Assembly: GCA_003254925.1 (NCBI GenBank)
Contig: QANZ01053186.1
Location: 203,232 to 267,231, forward strand
DNA length: 64,000 nucleotides
From: Chamaecrista fasciculata
Taxonomy: Eukaryota > Streptophyta > Magnoliopsida > Fabales > Fabaceae
Reading direction: 5' to 3'
Shown here: positions 21,846-34,244 of the stretch, piece after piece
Layout of the letters: every line of letters starts with the position of its first letter
How positions within the stretch are numbered: the first letter of the stretch is position 1
The notes under the pieces: model-generated
Databases searched by the model: none
Told to the model about the DNA's origin: nothing
Seen by the model: the letters and a program-made list of their open reading frames with translations, nothing else
Translations under genes and position numbers: made by a program

Positions 21846-24477
21846 CATTATATCTCAATCTACCGGCTTATGCTTACCCACATGAACTCACTACTATATA
21901 TGACCATCTTAATTATATTGGAGTTTTGTCTATTGAAATTTGTTAATTAATCTTTTTTCATAACATTCATAATGAACTTATACCTTGGAATCCATATTAA
22001 AAAATAATATCCACATTTAATGTTAGATAAAAAAGAATTCCACCAATCCAACCCCATTAAGGCATTGGTAGTGCTTTCCTACTCGTGCTAATTGTTGGTG
22101 GCTATATATATGGATCAAAATAGAAGCTTTCATTCCAACCCCCAAAGAGAATCAAACTTTTAAGACTTATTTAGGCTTATAGAGCAAAAGGAAAAACAAG
22201 AACCATTGATCACAACGTAACTCGCTCTCCTCACTCTAATATATATAATGTACAACTAATTATCTATTTGTTGGCCACCTGATGAGTCATGACTCATGAC
22301 TTGTATATTACATTGGCTAATATATATATAATACAGGTGCTTCTGATTTGCTTGTTTTCATGTGTAGGCAATATAACATATACACATACATATACGTGCA
22401 GATGGTAACAGGTCTATATCAAGAAAAAGTCCCAACATTATTAGCTAATGAATGAGAAATTATTTTAGGGAGGAAAGGCAATATAAATTAACTTCACTTC
22501 TTATTAAATCACACTCATAGGGTGAGAAAATTTGAGCTTCTTCTCCATGCAGTTGTACCTTATACAGCAATTAATACAACTATAAATCTACAAGTCACAT
22601 AATATGATAATAATATTTTTTACAATATACAGATGAGAGGGAGAAAAAGACTGGCTCTCTTATAAGGTCAATCGCCTTTCATTTTGCAGAATGAGATAAA
22701 CCCATCACAATATTTCATTAGGCCCATAAGAGCAGCTGGGCCTTCATCGAAAGCTTCTTTGATTGCTATTAAAATGGCCCACTCCATTGGTCAACCCTTT
22801 GTAAATAATTCTGATTATGTGAGTCCCAAAAGGAGTTTAATTAATCAGAATCATTTTTATTATATGATCCTATTAGTTTATTATTATTATTATTATAACA
22901 TATATATAAATACACATTATAACCCATGTGTTAACGAAGCTGGTTGAAGCAGTAATCGAGATTATGTAAGCAGTGACTTCATTTCACGGCTGATTATTGA
23001 ATAACTCTTCCTCTTGTTTTAGGCCACAATAATATACTTCTCCTGTGTTTGCACCTCTACTATATGAAATTATGAATTGAATTCAATCAATTTTAACTTT
23101 TAAGTGGTCCTAGAGGTGGCACGACAATATGCCGTTTTATTAATTTATAATGGACGGTTATGATGACGTAACCTGCTGTGCCAGCTTAAGTCACGTGACT
23201 TGTGAATTGTGATCTTTCTTTCTCTACAATTCATCCTTCAATATTTGCAGAAATTACTGTCTTTAAATATTAATATATATGTATATAACAAATTTAGAAT
23301 TTATGTCTCAAATATTATAATATATATGTTAATGCGGGCATAGCAAGCTAACAGTGCACACTTGCACAGCACATTTTCATAAGGCAACCTAATTCTTTTC
23401 TGGCTTTGCAACCACCACAGCAACTCATCACCCTTAGCTTGTTATTATTCATTTATTCTCTCTCACACACACAAACAAAGAATCAATTCGTTACCCATCG
23501 TTTCACGTGCCTTAGCTTATGCATCACATTAATTCAACCTATCATAAAATTACAAAAATTGAATAGCATTCAATTCACTCATTGCACTCAATTTTTAATC
23601 GACCATTATTATTAGGATTATAGTTTCAATCACCACGTATTAAATGTGTACTCTTTTTTATATATCATGAAGCTCCCGCACAAATGATTGAAACCTCAAG
23701 GCCTATTATTAATGAAATGCACAAAAAACACGTGGTATATTTATTTTGTTTGTGTTGTGTGTGTGATAAATTAAAAGAGATGATGAGGGGGAAAAAAGAA
23801 GAAGAATGAGAATCTTACGGTGGTAATAATTAATATCGATGGATGAATATTAAAAGGATTTAAGAAGAGGATACATATAGGAATCTAATAATCTATGTAT
23901 AGTAAGAGTGTTGCGTGTTTAGAATTTATTAGATGCCTTGATATTAAAATGAAATGATCCCCCCACTAACTAATTAAAAATATAAAAACTAAGTAATTGT
24001 CCACCACGATACGAAAAGTGTGTCTGTCTGTCTTATTAAGGGCAGCCTGTGGTTTTTCTCTTACTTATCCATTCATAACCAACTTTGTCGGTGTCCTGAC
24101 TTTTCTATATTCATGAACCATCAACCCCCCATCACACCATCCTATTTAGAACTTCCAAATAATTAATCAACAATATTGAGTTTGATAGATAATTAATTTG
24201 TTCTATATATAATATCTTGATTTTAAATTAAATTTTATATATAAAAAAGTTGTTATTAGAGAATTTATTTCGATAATTGTTACATTAAAAAAAAAAGGCC
24301 AAAGGGTTATTTTAATCCTAAACATACGCTTTTATGCTTTATCATTTTGTGTAGGGCCTCAACACTTATTTCGTCTACTAAATAAAGGGAAGAGGAATAG
24401 AGAATCACACACAAAAAGCTTAACGTCATTCGGTGCCTCAAGACCTACTCTATGGTTCCTTTAGGACAACTTCACTA
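21611..24477. other. Intergenic DNA with TA microsatellites
   Basis: AT-rich spacer with a TA run at about 21823-21845. A 14-bp palindrome aagtcacgtgactt at 23188-23201 contains a G-box core CACGTG. Short frames at 22684 and 23406 have no family resemblance. Confidence 0.55.
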
Positions 24478-24645
24478 TAATTATAATTTTTGTACGGACA
24501 AAATTACAAATCTTGCTCAATACAATTATTTTTTACCAGAGCAAATTGTAAACCCTCTCTCACACCTATAATTTTTTAACGGAAAAATTATAAACTCTCT
24601 CCCAAACATAAATTTTGCACGAAAAATTATAAAACCTCGCAAAAG
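24478..24645. repeat. Degenerate tandem repeat, about 42-bp unit, 4 copies
   Basis: Four diverged copies follow the pattern 'ataattttt..acggacaaaattacaaa..ctctc', separated by 36-45 bp. The units differ at many positions. Confidence 0.6.
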
Positions 24646-24829
24646 GTGAAAGCCCACACCACATCGCTCGTGAAAGAATTACCTCTATTTGTAGGCAATT
24701 CACTACATCTCCTCAATCTTGCAATTTAATGCATATCCATCACCTCCATCAATTTCCAATCAATTTGATTCCTTAATAAAAAATTGATTAGCAAATTGGT
24801 GCAACATATCAATCTTCATAAATATTCAG

Positions 24830-25620
24830 ATTTTGGATGAAAAAAGCCCAACATTTTGGTCATGTATGTTTAAAACAATTTATATTGGTCTTAAATATTG
24901 ATAAAATATTTTATTTTGGTCATGAATTATTGAATAAGATAATATTTCTCTGTTTAAGTTTGAATATGTGACGAGTTCAAATATATGTATGTGTCACTTT
25001 CAAAGAGTACTTTCTCTCTATCTAGTTGAGGCCATCGACAAAGAAGGTCAAATCGATTCCCAAAAATAGGCCGCTCGTTTCACGGTCATATAAGCAAAAT
25101 TGGTTGCAAATCTCTCATTTCTAGTCTGAATATAACGAGTTTAGAACTATGGATTACTCTTAACAAGTATTTTATTTTACTAGTTGAAATCGTCATTAAA
25201 TGAGGTAAAATTGAGCTCGAAAGAGGGTTTTTAACCAGTTTTTCATATTTTTTTTTTATTTTTTTGGTCATAACCCTACTTTCGAGCTTAATTTGATCTC
25301 GTTTGCTGACGGTCCTAATTAAGTAGAAAAATGACATATTAAGAGTAACTTATAACTCTGAATTCGTCATATTCAGAATTGAAATTAAATGAAAGAGATT
25401 TAATCAATTTTTCTTGTTTGACTGTGAAATGAGTGACCCACTTGAGACTCGATTTGACTTTATTTTTCAATAACTCCAACTGGATAGAGAAAGTGTTTTT
25501 CAAAGCAACATGTAGCTCTAAAATATCACATTCTAACTTTAATGAAAGAAATATAATCACTTTCAATATTTTAAGATTAAAATGAATATCAAGACATACA
25601 TTTAAGATTAAAATTACAAT
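24830..25620. mobile_element. Inverted-repeat (foldback) element, family 1
   Basis: The left arm starts near 'gcccaacattttggtcatgtatg' and the right arm ends near 'acatttaagattaaaatt'. The inner part contains further inverted pieces around 25020-25500, including repeats of 'gaattcgtcatattc'-like text. The loop shares sequence with the elements at 2.2-2.7 and 60.5-61.1 kb. The minus-strand frames here are repeat translations. Confidence 0.6.
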
Positions 25621-26111
25621 TTGAACAAAACAAATTAACTAACAACATACTAGAACATATTGTAAAATTACAACTCCCAAATAAATAAATAATAATAATA
25701 ATAAAAACAAATCATAACAGAATTATTAAATAAATTTGGTTTCAGTCATTTAAAATGGAATTTTGAGTATATTAATTAATGGCAATGGAGATTGACCTAG
25801 AAAGTGAGAAGAAGAAAGGCTCACCCACCAAACGCAGTGACACTTAGTTTGACCGACTTATTAAAGTCTCTCTCACATTCTCACTCACTCTCTTGGCCGC
25901 CAAGAAACTCTTCTTCGGAGTCCTTCCTTACAACTAAACGTGTTCTGTATTCTACAATTGTATATAAAAATGTATATATTCCGTGTTTTAACTCTTTCCA
26001 TAACTGAAAACAAAAAATAATAATTACATAACTTGGCCACCGCGCTTGCTCACTTACTTTACCACCACTTGTCACGCAACTTCCCTCTGAATTCTGATTC
26101 TCACCTCCTTA

Positions 26112-26119
26112 TATATAAA
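26112..26119 (+). promoter_or_regulatory. Probable TATA box of the ZAT10-like gene
   Basis: TATATAAA lies 107 bp before the ATG, within a CT-rich leader region. Transcription would begin about 30 bp downstream. Confidence 0.65.
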
Positions 26120-26218
26120 TCCTACCCCCTTCTTCCTTCTTCACCAAACCCCTCACTCTCACTTCTTCAACTCTCCATTTCAGATTTAATTACACCAATC
26201 AATCATCTCCATAGAGAT

Positions 26219-26884
26219 ATGGCTCTGGAAGCTATGAGATCACCCACAGCCGCTACACCATCCCTGAACCAACAGGAGCCATCTCCATGGGTAAAGGGAA
26301 AGCGTTCGAAGCGTCATCGTCTTCTTGACCAGGCTTCTTGCTCTGAGGAAGAGTACCTTGCTTTCTGTCTCGTCATGCTCGCTCGTGGTCACTCCAATTC
26401 CACTCACCGCCATGTTTCACCCTCACAAAACCTCACTTACAAATGCTCTGTTTGCCAGAAATCCTTCTCCTCTTACCAAGCTCTCGGTGGCCACAAGGCC
26501 AGCCACCGGAAACTCGCCGGCGCCGAAGATCACAACGCTTCCACTACTACCACCACCACCACCACGACTTCTACTACTTCCGCATCCAACGGCGGAGGTA
26601 GGCTCCACGAGTGCTCCATCTGCCATAAGTCTTTTCCCACTGGACAAGCCTTGGGTGGACACAAGCGTTGCCACTACGACGGCGGCGTTAACAGTTCTAC
26701 CACTGCCTCTGAAGGCGTAGGATCCACTCATTCCGTCGGCCACCGTGATTTCGATCTCAACATCCCTGCCTTGCCGGATTTGTCTCTCAATTTCTCCGTC
26801 GTCGCTGCCGGAGACGACGAGGTCGAGAGCCCCCACCCACTGAAGAAGCCTCGTCTTTCCATGGTGTTCCCCCAACACCATTAA
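26219..26884 (+). CDS. C2H2 zinc-finger transcription repressor, ZAT10/STZ-like
   Basis: A single-exon frame of 221 residues. Motif order is that of C1-2i ZAT proteins: basic nuclear-localisation B-box KGKRSKRHR (about 29-37), an L-box [14 protein letters not shown] (about 45-58), two C2H2 fingers each with QALGGH ([19 protein letters not shown] and [19 protein letters not shown]), and a C-terminal EAR/DLN repression motif [10 protein letters not shown] Thr-rich spacer separates the fingers. In Arabidopsis, ZAT10 and relatives are stress-induced (salt, cold, drought, light) nuclear repressors; the same role here is inferred. I start at MALEAM (26219); the reading frame is open further upstream but contains the promoter TATA box. 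Confidence 0.95.
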   Translation: MALEAMRSPTAATPSLNQQEPSPWVKGKRSKRHRLLDQASCSEEEYLAFCLVMLARGHSNSTHRHVSPSQNLTYKCSVCQKSFSSYQALGGHKASHRKLAGAEDHNASTTTTTTTTTSTTSASNGGGRLHECSICHKSFPTGQALGGHKRCHYDGGVNSSTTASEGVGSTHSVGHRDFDLNIPALPDLSLNFSVVAAGDDEVESPHPLKKPRLSMVFPQHH

Positions 26885-28075
26885 ATCAAGATTGATTGAT
26901 CTGAAATCTGAATCAGTCCTCAGTTTTTGTTTTTCGTTATATTGTTGGATTTAATTAATTCAATTGATTGATTTGTTTAAGATTAAGAGTGATAAATTGA
27001 GGCTTACTGTTTGTTAATTATGGGCGGTGTTAAATTAAGTTAGCTACGGCGTGAAATTGTCGTGATGATGAAACTAACATATCCGCGTGAACGGTGCGGC
27101 AAGTACTGGTGTGAGTGTGGCACTGCCTCGTCACTCCACTTGTGTGTGTATGTGACGGTTTTTACTGTTTTCCAAACTGCACGCCATGTACTACCAATAA
27201 ATCCCACCCACTCCTTCACACGCAAAAGTGCCTCTTTAGTCTTTCCACCCTCTACTTTTTTTTCTTTCCAATTCTATGATTACGAAGAAAGTACCGCATT
27301 TATGTTAATTGTTGAAATTTCGGTAATTAACTAGTTCGGTAGTTTAAAACTGTGAGTGCGTGCGTGAATGGGTGATGCATTAGTTAGTTTGGTGTCGGTA
27401 ACAACTAAGAAGGAAATTTTAGACTAGTTTGGTCACATTATTGTAATGCCGAGTTGATGAGAACAACGCGTGGGTTTACTTAGCTAGCCCACCTTCTTAC
27501 CTTTCTTTCTTTATTTATTTATTGAGTGCTGAATCTGATGGAGTGGTGGTAATCTATTTCACTTGTGTCACAGTATTGTAGTGACGCGTCCTCGAACCAA
27601 TGGTCCCCATGAACACAGTAGACGCCAGAGTGGTATAAAAATAAGGTTTTTGATACGTTTTACATGTGTGTGATTTGTAGTTGCTTCATGAATGAATCCT
27701 CAATCCAATCCTCACTCATATCCACTCTCACCCAAAATGTAGGCAAAACTGACGGTGGAAATGCTTGGTGTAGATCCATATCCAGGTTAAATAAATTAAT
27801 TGAAAATTCCCGAGACTAGGCCCTAGACCGCGTGGACTTCCACATATAGCACAGCTTGTGTTCTTCCACCATCACCAATTAAATTCCATTGTCACGAGGA
27901 TACCAATTTATTTTAGTTCCACATTTTAAATTAATTCTATATTTCAAAATAACTTCAAATGTCACAAGTGTAATATTATTAATTATCTTTTTATGAGTAT
28001 TTCACTATTTAATTAAGAATTTGAAGTGGGTAACAAATAATATTAAATCAGACTAAAAAATTAAACAAAAAATAT
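26885..28075. other. Intergenic DNA downstream of the ZAT10-like gene
   Basis: The 3' untranslated region, then spacer without a recognised element. Frames at 27040-27334 overlap on both strands and have no homology I know. Confidence 0.55.
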
Positions 28076-28084
28076 TTGTCAAAA

Positions 28085-28283
28085 GTATTTTTTTATTTTT
28101 GAAAAAGTTTAAGTGAATTGGACTCTGAAGGTTCACTAAGGTCAGGGCAGACCTCCAGGTTCTATGAGCGCTTACAGAGATACTTACAAATCTCCTACCA
28201 ACAAAGTCTTCATATTGGGAATCGAATTCACGATCTTGTGAATTATGAGTCTACTTCTTACCAACTGAGCAACTTTTGTTGAC
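28085..28283 (-). mobile_element. tRNA-derived SINE
   Basis: Read on the minus strand, the unit opens with gttgctcagttggtaag (A-box-like) followed by gaattcgattccc (B-box-like), the internal Pol III promoter of tRNA-related SINEs. A non-tRNA body and an A-rich tail (caaaaataaaaaaatac) follow. Perfect 9-bp direct repeats TTGTCAAAA flank it at 28076-28084 and 28284-28292. It resembles a decayed tRNA head but lacks a full cloverleaf. Confidence 0.75.
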
Positions 28284-28292
28284 TTGTCAAAA

Positions 28293-31200
28293 TAATTTGT
28301 AACAATACACTTATTGTGTTTATATTTGAAGTGAGAAATATATAATCATGTTTAATAATTTGAGATTAAATTGAACCAAATAAAATTATACAAGACTAAT
28401 TCAAATATTTAAAAAGATAAAAAAATTAAAATAAACTTTAAAATAAAGATATAAAATCAATTTAAACAATAAACATATTTTACTAGCTACTTGATTCCTT
28501 TGATCATCTTAACAAACATGTTGTATTAATTTATTTATCACAAAGTATATATAATAGTAAAAAAAATCCATTAAACTGCACTTGTTTTGCCGAATAATAC
28601 ATTTCTTAATTGTATTTGTAAAACTTATGGTAAAGCTTTAAGTAGCTAGAGGGCTAAACAAAAGCTACGTGTAATGGAATTGTACGTTGTCGGAAGGAAA
28701 TTTCATCCGCTGACGAACAGACGACGATTAGAGATAATGAATTCAAACTAATCATTGGACAAAAAAAGGAAAAAGGAATTCAAAGTAATGGCGGCTGCAT
28801 TAGACCGGACATGCATGTACTTAATTAAAAAAATTAAATTATCAAATTATTAATGTGGTTGGCTAACCGTTTCAGAAGAAAACAATTTAACAATATAGTA
28901 ATTTTTTTTTTTTGGTTACAACAATATAGTAATTGAAAGTATTAAATGTGGTTGGCTAACCAATTCAGAAAGGATTAAAATAATTTATATATTTTTATTT
29001 TTATAATAAGATATGTTAATAAAATTAAGAATAATTAATTAAAACTAGAAATTAAATTTATGATTTTAAAAAATCATGATGAAAATAAAAATTTATAAAA
29101 TAATAACTAAACAGTCTTCTGACACTTTTTGAAGAGCTTGAATTCAACTAAATTGTTGTAAAGAACCTAAATTCTCAACCGCCGCCATTGTCCATTTTCT
29201 TTAGAGATTCTTCTTTTTTTAAAGAAAAAATAAATTAAATTCATCTATTATAGTAGTTGCTTAAAAGTTAAAACTGTTGTGTTTTTACTAAAAAGTCAAA
29301 ACTATTATTTATTATAAATATTTGTAATTTATTACTTACTTTTCTAATTACATGACTTGTATAATTTGATAATCAAAATTATTATTTTGGAAAAATCTTA
29401 AAGTACAAACAACATTTCTATCGCAAACTTTTTCTATGCATGCAAATATTTAATCATCATGTCCCATGACCCGATTTTTTTTTTTTTGGAGTCGAACCAT
29501 GGTTTTTTTTTAATTATTTAATGATTTAAGTAAAATTTAATCTTATTTAAATCAAATAATAAATAGTTAAATGCCTCTTAACAACATCAATTTTTTATTC
29601 AGGCAAAAAAAAAATCAATTTTAGTAAAAACAAATTAGATTCTCAAGTGTAACTCACTAACTACTATATTAAACCTCCCATGACCTGATTTATTCCATTA
29701 TATATGTGTACATAACTTATATTTTGAAGTATTATGTAAATTTCTTTTTATTTTATATTACAAATAAACAATGATAACTAACTAAGTAGCATTATTCAAA
29801 GTCAGTCGCTTGTGCTTGTGTGTTTTATTTTTAATTATTTTCAATCTAAAAGCATTTTTTTTTTGAGAAGTTATCTATTTAAACATATCTCAGCTGAAAA
29901 TTATCTTTCTACAGTAGTGATGATCGATGCATCTTTAAATAATTGGATAACATAATTTTCAAAACCAACTAATTATTAATCTAGAAAGAAGATATTTTAT
30001 ATATATCATCATTAACATGACAATGATAATACAGTTTTTGAATGACTTGTTTCACGCCGAAAAGACCATCTAAATAGTGAAAAATAATAACTAAAAGCTA
30101 AAACATATTGATGAAAAGATGATTAGAATGCTTCAATATATAAATTCACAAGGATTTCACCGGAAGTGATCACTGTCAAAGAAAATGAGTTTTCAGATTT
30201 ACTTCTCTCTCTTCGTGTGTTTTTCTCTCTCTTTAATTTTCTTACTTGTTCACCACTGCACTTCACTTCAAAAAATAAAACACTAATTGCTGAAAATAGT
30301 TTTAGGCTGGACTTAGATAAATGAACTTTCATGAAATGACCCAAGCCCAACACACGTATATATTAACATCAAAATTAATTCGTCCATGATGTATAATTAA
30401 TGTGATAACCAAACTTGTGTTTAATGGTAAAAGTTCAATCTAATTACGTCTCCCTTTTCTCAAATTGATGTCTCTTCAATTATATTTCATAGAAGCCATA
30501 CATATAGCGAATGAACATACAAAGAAAGTGATTCAAGGCACATGAGATGAGTGATATCGATGTTGAGGCGTAAGGTATAGAGATCGAGGATGACATCTAC
30601 TTTTAGTTGCATTGCATGTGGTTGCTACACCCACCATTAAATATGGAAGCTGCCTCCACAAAAAACCATATTTTCATTTGTTTTATTAGCTTTCATTCAT
30701 TATGTTTGTGTATGCAAGTATTCTTATGATCTTATCTAGGCCTACGAACAACTTAGAATATTTTTAAAATATCTGGAAAAGGGAAGGCTAGCTTAAGTAG
30801 TAACTAGTAAGTATCCTATGATCTCGACCAAAAAAATAAAAAATAAAAGCAAGTACTCTGCAATATATACAAAGTGACAGTGCACAAAAATTTCTGTGTA
30901 TAAAGTGCCAGTGCACAATTGCAAAAGATAAAAAGAGAAAATTAGCCGACCAAGTTATTCTAGTTATAAAATTTGTAAATCAGTTTAAAATTCTAAAATA
31001 GTGTCATATCAGTCATCTATATTTTTCAAGCATTTCAAGCAATTAATGTAGTCTTACTTATTTACTAGTTCACAAAATGTACCATGTACATTTTTTTTGG
31101 CCAACTACCATGTGTCCATGTACAACTTCACCAACTTAATTTAGGCGTATCCCAGCTTCAACTGATCCTCTTTTCTAAATAAAGGCAGGGTATAGTTATA

Positions 31201-31409
31201 ACGTCGAAGGATTTAAAAAAAAAAAATATGGCCGAAATGTATAACAAAAATTGTTATGTGAAGAAAAAAAATAGAAATGATTAAAGACTTTTCTCTTTTG
31301 AGTGAATAAACTTTTTTATTTAAGAAGAAAAATAACAATGGCAAAGTGTCAGATTAGTACAACAAACTGACAAAGAGTTAAAAAGTGAACAAAAGGTTAA
31401 AAAGTGAAC
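28293..31409. other. Intergenic DNA with a small duplication
   Basis: AT-rich spacer. A direct repeat of 'atgtggttggctaacc' lies at 28853 and 28945, with 'caatatagtaatt' also doubled between them. The 76-codon minus-strand frame at 30123-30353 is not recognisable. Confidence 0.55.
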
Positions 31410-32303
31410 AAGGCTTAAGTGCACTTTTGGTCCCAAAATTATGATAAAAGTTTTATTTTGGTCCCGTAACTTTTTTTGTTGCAATTTTGGTCCCATAACT
31501 ATGAAAAAGGTATCATTTTGGTCCCATAAATTTTTTTGTTGCAATTTTGGTCCCATAACTATAACAAAGGTTTCATTTTGGTCCCATAACCTTTTTTGTT
31601 GCAATTTTGGTCCCATAACTTCTCAAAAGGTTCCACCGTTAGTCCCTTGGTGAATTCCATCCATATTTAGCCGTTAAGTATGACGTGGCATAGTGACTAG
31701 GATCATGATGTGGCAAAATAAGATGAAATGGACTGAAATAGGATCTATATGCAACATATTAAAACTTATCTATATCAAACCACAATATATACAAAGAGTG
31801 GTACTTCCTCTTCCTCGTCAGCCCAACGAGACTTCCTCTTCCTTGTTCCGCTTCCCGATTCGCCGTCGTCGCCGCTTTGGTCGTTCGACTCTGGCTGAGG
31901 ATCCCATCGACATCGTCGGTGCCTTCTGCTTGAAGTCTCTTCATCCCCACCAAATTGGTCCCTGTCAGTACCACTCTTTGTATATTTTGTGGTTGAGTAT
32001 AAATAAGTTTTAATATGTTGTTTATAGATCCTATTTCAGTCCACTTCATCTTATTTTGCCACATCATGATCCTAGTTACTATGCCACGTCATACTTAACG
32101 GCTAAATATGGATGGAATTCACCAAGGGACTAACGGTGGAACCTTTTGAGAAGTTATGAGACCAAAATTACAACAAAAAAAGTTATGGGACCAAAATGAA
32201 ACCTTTGTCATAGTTATGGGACCAAAATTGCAATAAAAAAAGTTATGAGACCAAAATGAAACCTTTATCATAGTTATGGGATCAAAAGTGCACTTAAGCC
32301 TTT
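31410..32303. mobile_element. Long foldback element (family 2) carrying a GC-rich internal segment
   Basis: Ends read aaggcttaagtgcactttt and the reverse complement. Each arm (about 390 and 330 bp) has subrepeats of 'tttggtcccataac' and then a shared unique block ('ccgttaagtatgacgtggca'). The left arm has an extra subrepeat. The central about 170 bp (31803-31970) is GC-rich and CG-rich, unlike the arms, and may be a captured gene piece. No clear target duplication. The coding frames here are repeat translations. Confidence 0.8.
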
Positions 32304-33537
32304 TATCAATAAGTGATAAGTGATTTGTTGGAATTGATATTCGATTTTTCTATAGAGAAAAATGACATATTTGATTTGAATCTTATTAAATATATTCTTA
32401 TTAAGACAACTTTAACTTTGTGAATTACTGATTCAAAGTGATTAAACGATAAAATGAATAAGTGAGTAATGCATTAGGGTAATATTAATAAAAGCGCCAA
32501 TTTTTTTATTTTAATGTAGTTAAATTCAGAGAAGATAGTACTCATGAGTTTGGCAACTCTTATGGTGACTTATTAGTTTAGGTCACTCCTTGGTAGTTTG
32601 ATACGACAGTTGAGGTTAGTGACTTGGATGCTAACATGGAAGCCACTCCAGCAATAAAGGTGGATGCTGACACAGAGAAGAAGGAAGAGAAACGTGCTGA
32701 GTATGCGTGTGGTGAACAAGAGACTATCACATGTATTGCCCATCGTCAATTTTAAGAGGGGATCAAAGTTGTTATGAAACTGAATCTGTTATGCCTTTAT
32801 CTTTAGCTTTATAAATAGAATAAAGTGGTGTATAAGAATTAAGATGAATTTGATTAAGACTTTGTCTTAGAGTTTGCACCGACAATAGGGACAGGTCCCT
32901 CGTCTTTTATATTTCCCAATTCTTCCATGGATTTGATACCACATTCTCCATTTGATTTCATTTCTCTGCTTTCCACTTTATCGATTGGACGCCTCTTTGG
33001 AGTTGATCTTGACGAAACTTGAAGCATTCATCGCTCGTTTGGATGGCGTTCAAGATCCGGTCACCATTGCGAAATCGAACTCACCTGCCTCAGTTCCACT
33101 TGATTTTCCGCGATTTGACGGAACGGGACCTCTATATTGGCTTTTCCGTGCTGAACAAATTTTCGCCTCTTCCAATACACCGGAAGATCAACGTTTCGCT
33201 ATTGCCGCTGCGAGTGTGGAAGGATCCGCCGTGCCTTGGTTCCAGTTGATGCAGGAACAGCAGGGGTTCACTTCATGGTCTGACCTCGCCAAGGCCGTCG
33301 AGTATCACTTTGGTCCATCTCGTTTCAATCGTGTTCAGGAAGTGCCGTCAACAGTCGTCACAGAGCTAATCGCCAAAGGTGCCGCAGAGAAACTAGATGT
33401 TGTTGTTGATGATGACGCCGAGGAGGTTCTTGAAGCCGAGAGTGCACCGCCGCACGATCTCAATTTGGCCGTCGGAACTGTGGTTAACGACACTGTGATG
33501 GATGTCGAAACGCAAGGTTCGATAGTTGCTGATACGA

Positions 33538-33580
33538 GTCCCACATCGGGTAGTTAGCTGAGAGTAAAGCACTATATAAG
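33538..33580 (+). promoter_or_regulatory. USE plus TATA, snRNA-type promoter in the left TRIM LTR
   Basis: GTCCCACATCG (33538-33548) is an exact match to the plant snRNA upstream sequence element, RTCCCACATCG. TATATAAG follows at 33573-33580 after a 24-bp gap, a spacing close to that of plant Pol III (U6-type) snRNA promoters. Transcription from it is inference. Confidence 0.7.
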
Positions 33581-33819
33581 GCCTTGGGCTCTCCAACTTC
33601 AACAGCTAGCTTTTGGGGTGTGGTTCTCCTAAGGGCTTATACTCGTATCAATTGGTGCTTTCATTACCTATAGGCTGGATTAAGGTACGTGCGATACGCT
33701 GTGCCGAATACTGGAAGTTGTATGGAGCCGCCAAAAGTGGAAAGGGCTATCAATGAACCAGTGTCGATAGTGTGGGCCGCCGTGGACGTCAGCTTTCGAA
33801 GGGGTATGCAATGATACGA

Positions 33820-33862
33820 GTCCCACATCGGGTAGTTAGCTGAGAGTAAAGCACTATATAAG
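33820..33862 (+). promoter_or_regulatory. USE plus TATA, second copy in the right TRIM LTR
   Basis: The same GTCCCACATCG (33820-33830) and TATATAAG (33855-33862) with the same 24-bp gap as in the left LTR. Confidence 0.7.
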
Positions 33863-34244
33863 GCTTTGGGCTCTCCAACTTCAACAGCTAACTTATACTC
33901 GTATCAGTTGCGCCCTGCAATCCAGCGTTCGTCACAAATTTCAACTCTATCATCAAAGTGGAAGACGAAACAGGGAATTTCGATCTGATTCAAGAATCGA
34001 TTGATATCGATTTCAAGCTTCCAGAATTGTATGACGTTGATGCGCTGTTTCGTGGTCCAATGGCGAAGCCTAGTGTAGATTGCGTTTTCAAATTGAGTTC
34101 CGCTGTTGATATGTTTTTGCTCCCTATTGAGTTTCGTTTGGATGGCCCGCAAATGGAGGTACTCTGTCTGCTGTATCATTCCAATGCAATTCTTCTGCAT
34201 ATTCAGCTAGTTTTGAACTTGGGGCAAGAAATGAGCGGAAATCA

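Larger units (their letters stand above)
33530..33906 (+). mobile_element. TRIM (miniature LTR retrotransposon), nested, 377 bp
   Basis: The left LTR is 33530-33650 (121 bp) and the right LTR 33812-33906 (95 bp). Both start TGATACGAGTCCCACATCGG and end ACTCGTATCA; the right copy lacks 26 bp present in the left. The LTR termini are 9-bp inverted repeats (tgatacgag/ctcgtatca). A PBS-like attggtgctttcatt follows the left LTR and a purine-rich cgaaggggtatg precedes the right one. A perfect 5-bp target duplication GTTGC flanks it (33525-33529, 33907-33911). It has no coding capacity. It inserted into the older gypsy element's gag frame. Confidence 0.93.

Noticed and set aside
26423..26881. 152-codon frame antisense to the ZAT10-like gene
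   Set aside because: A reflection of GC-rich coding sequence; the sense strand has two intact zinc fingers and a clear start.
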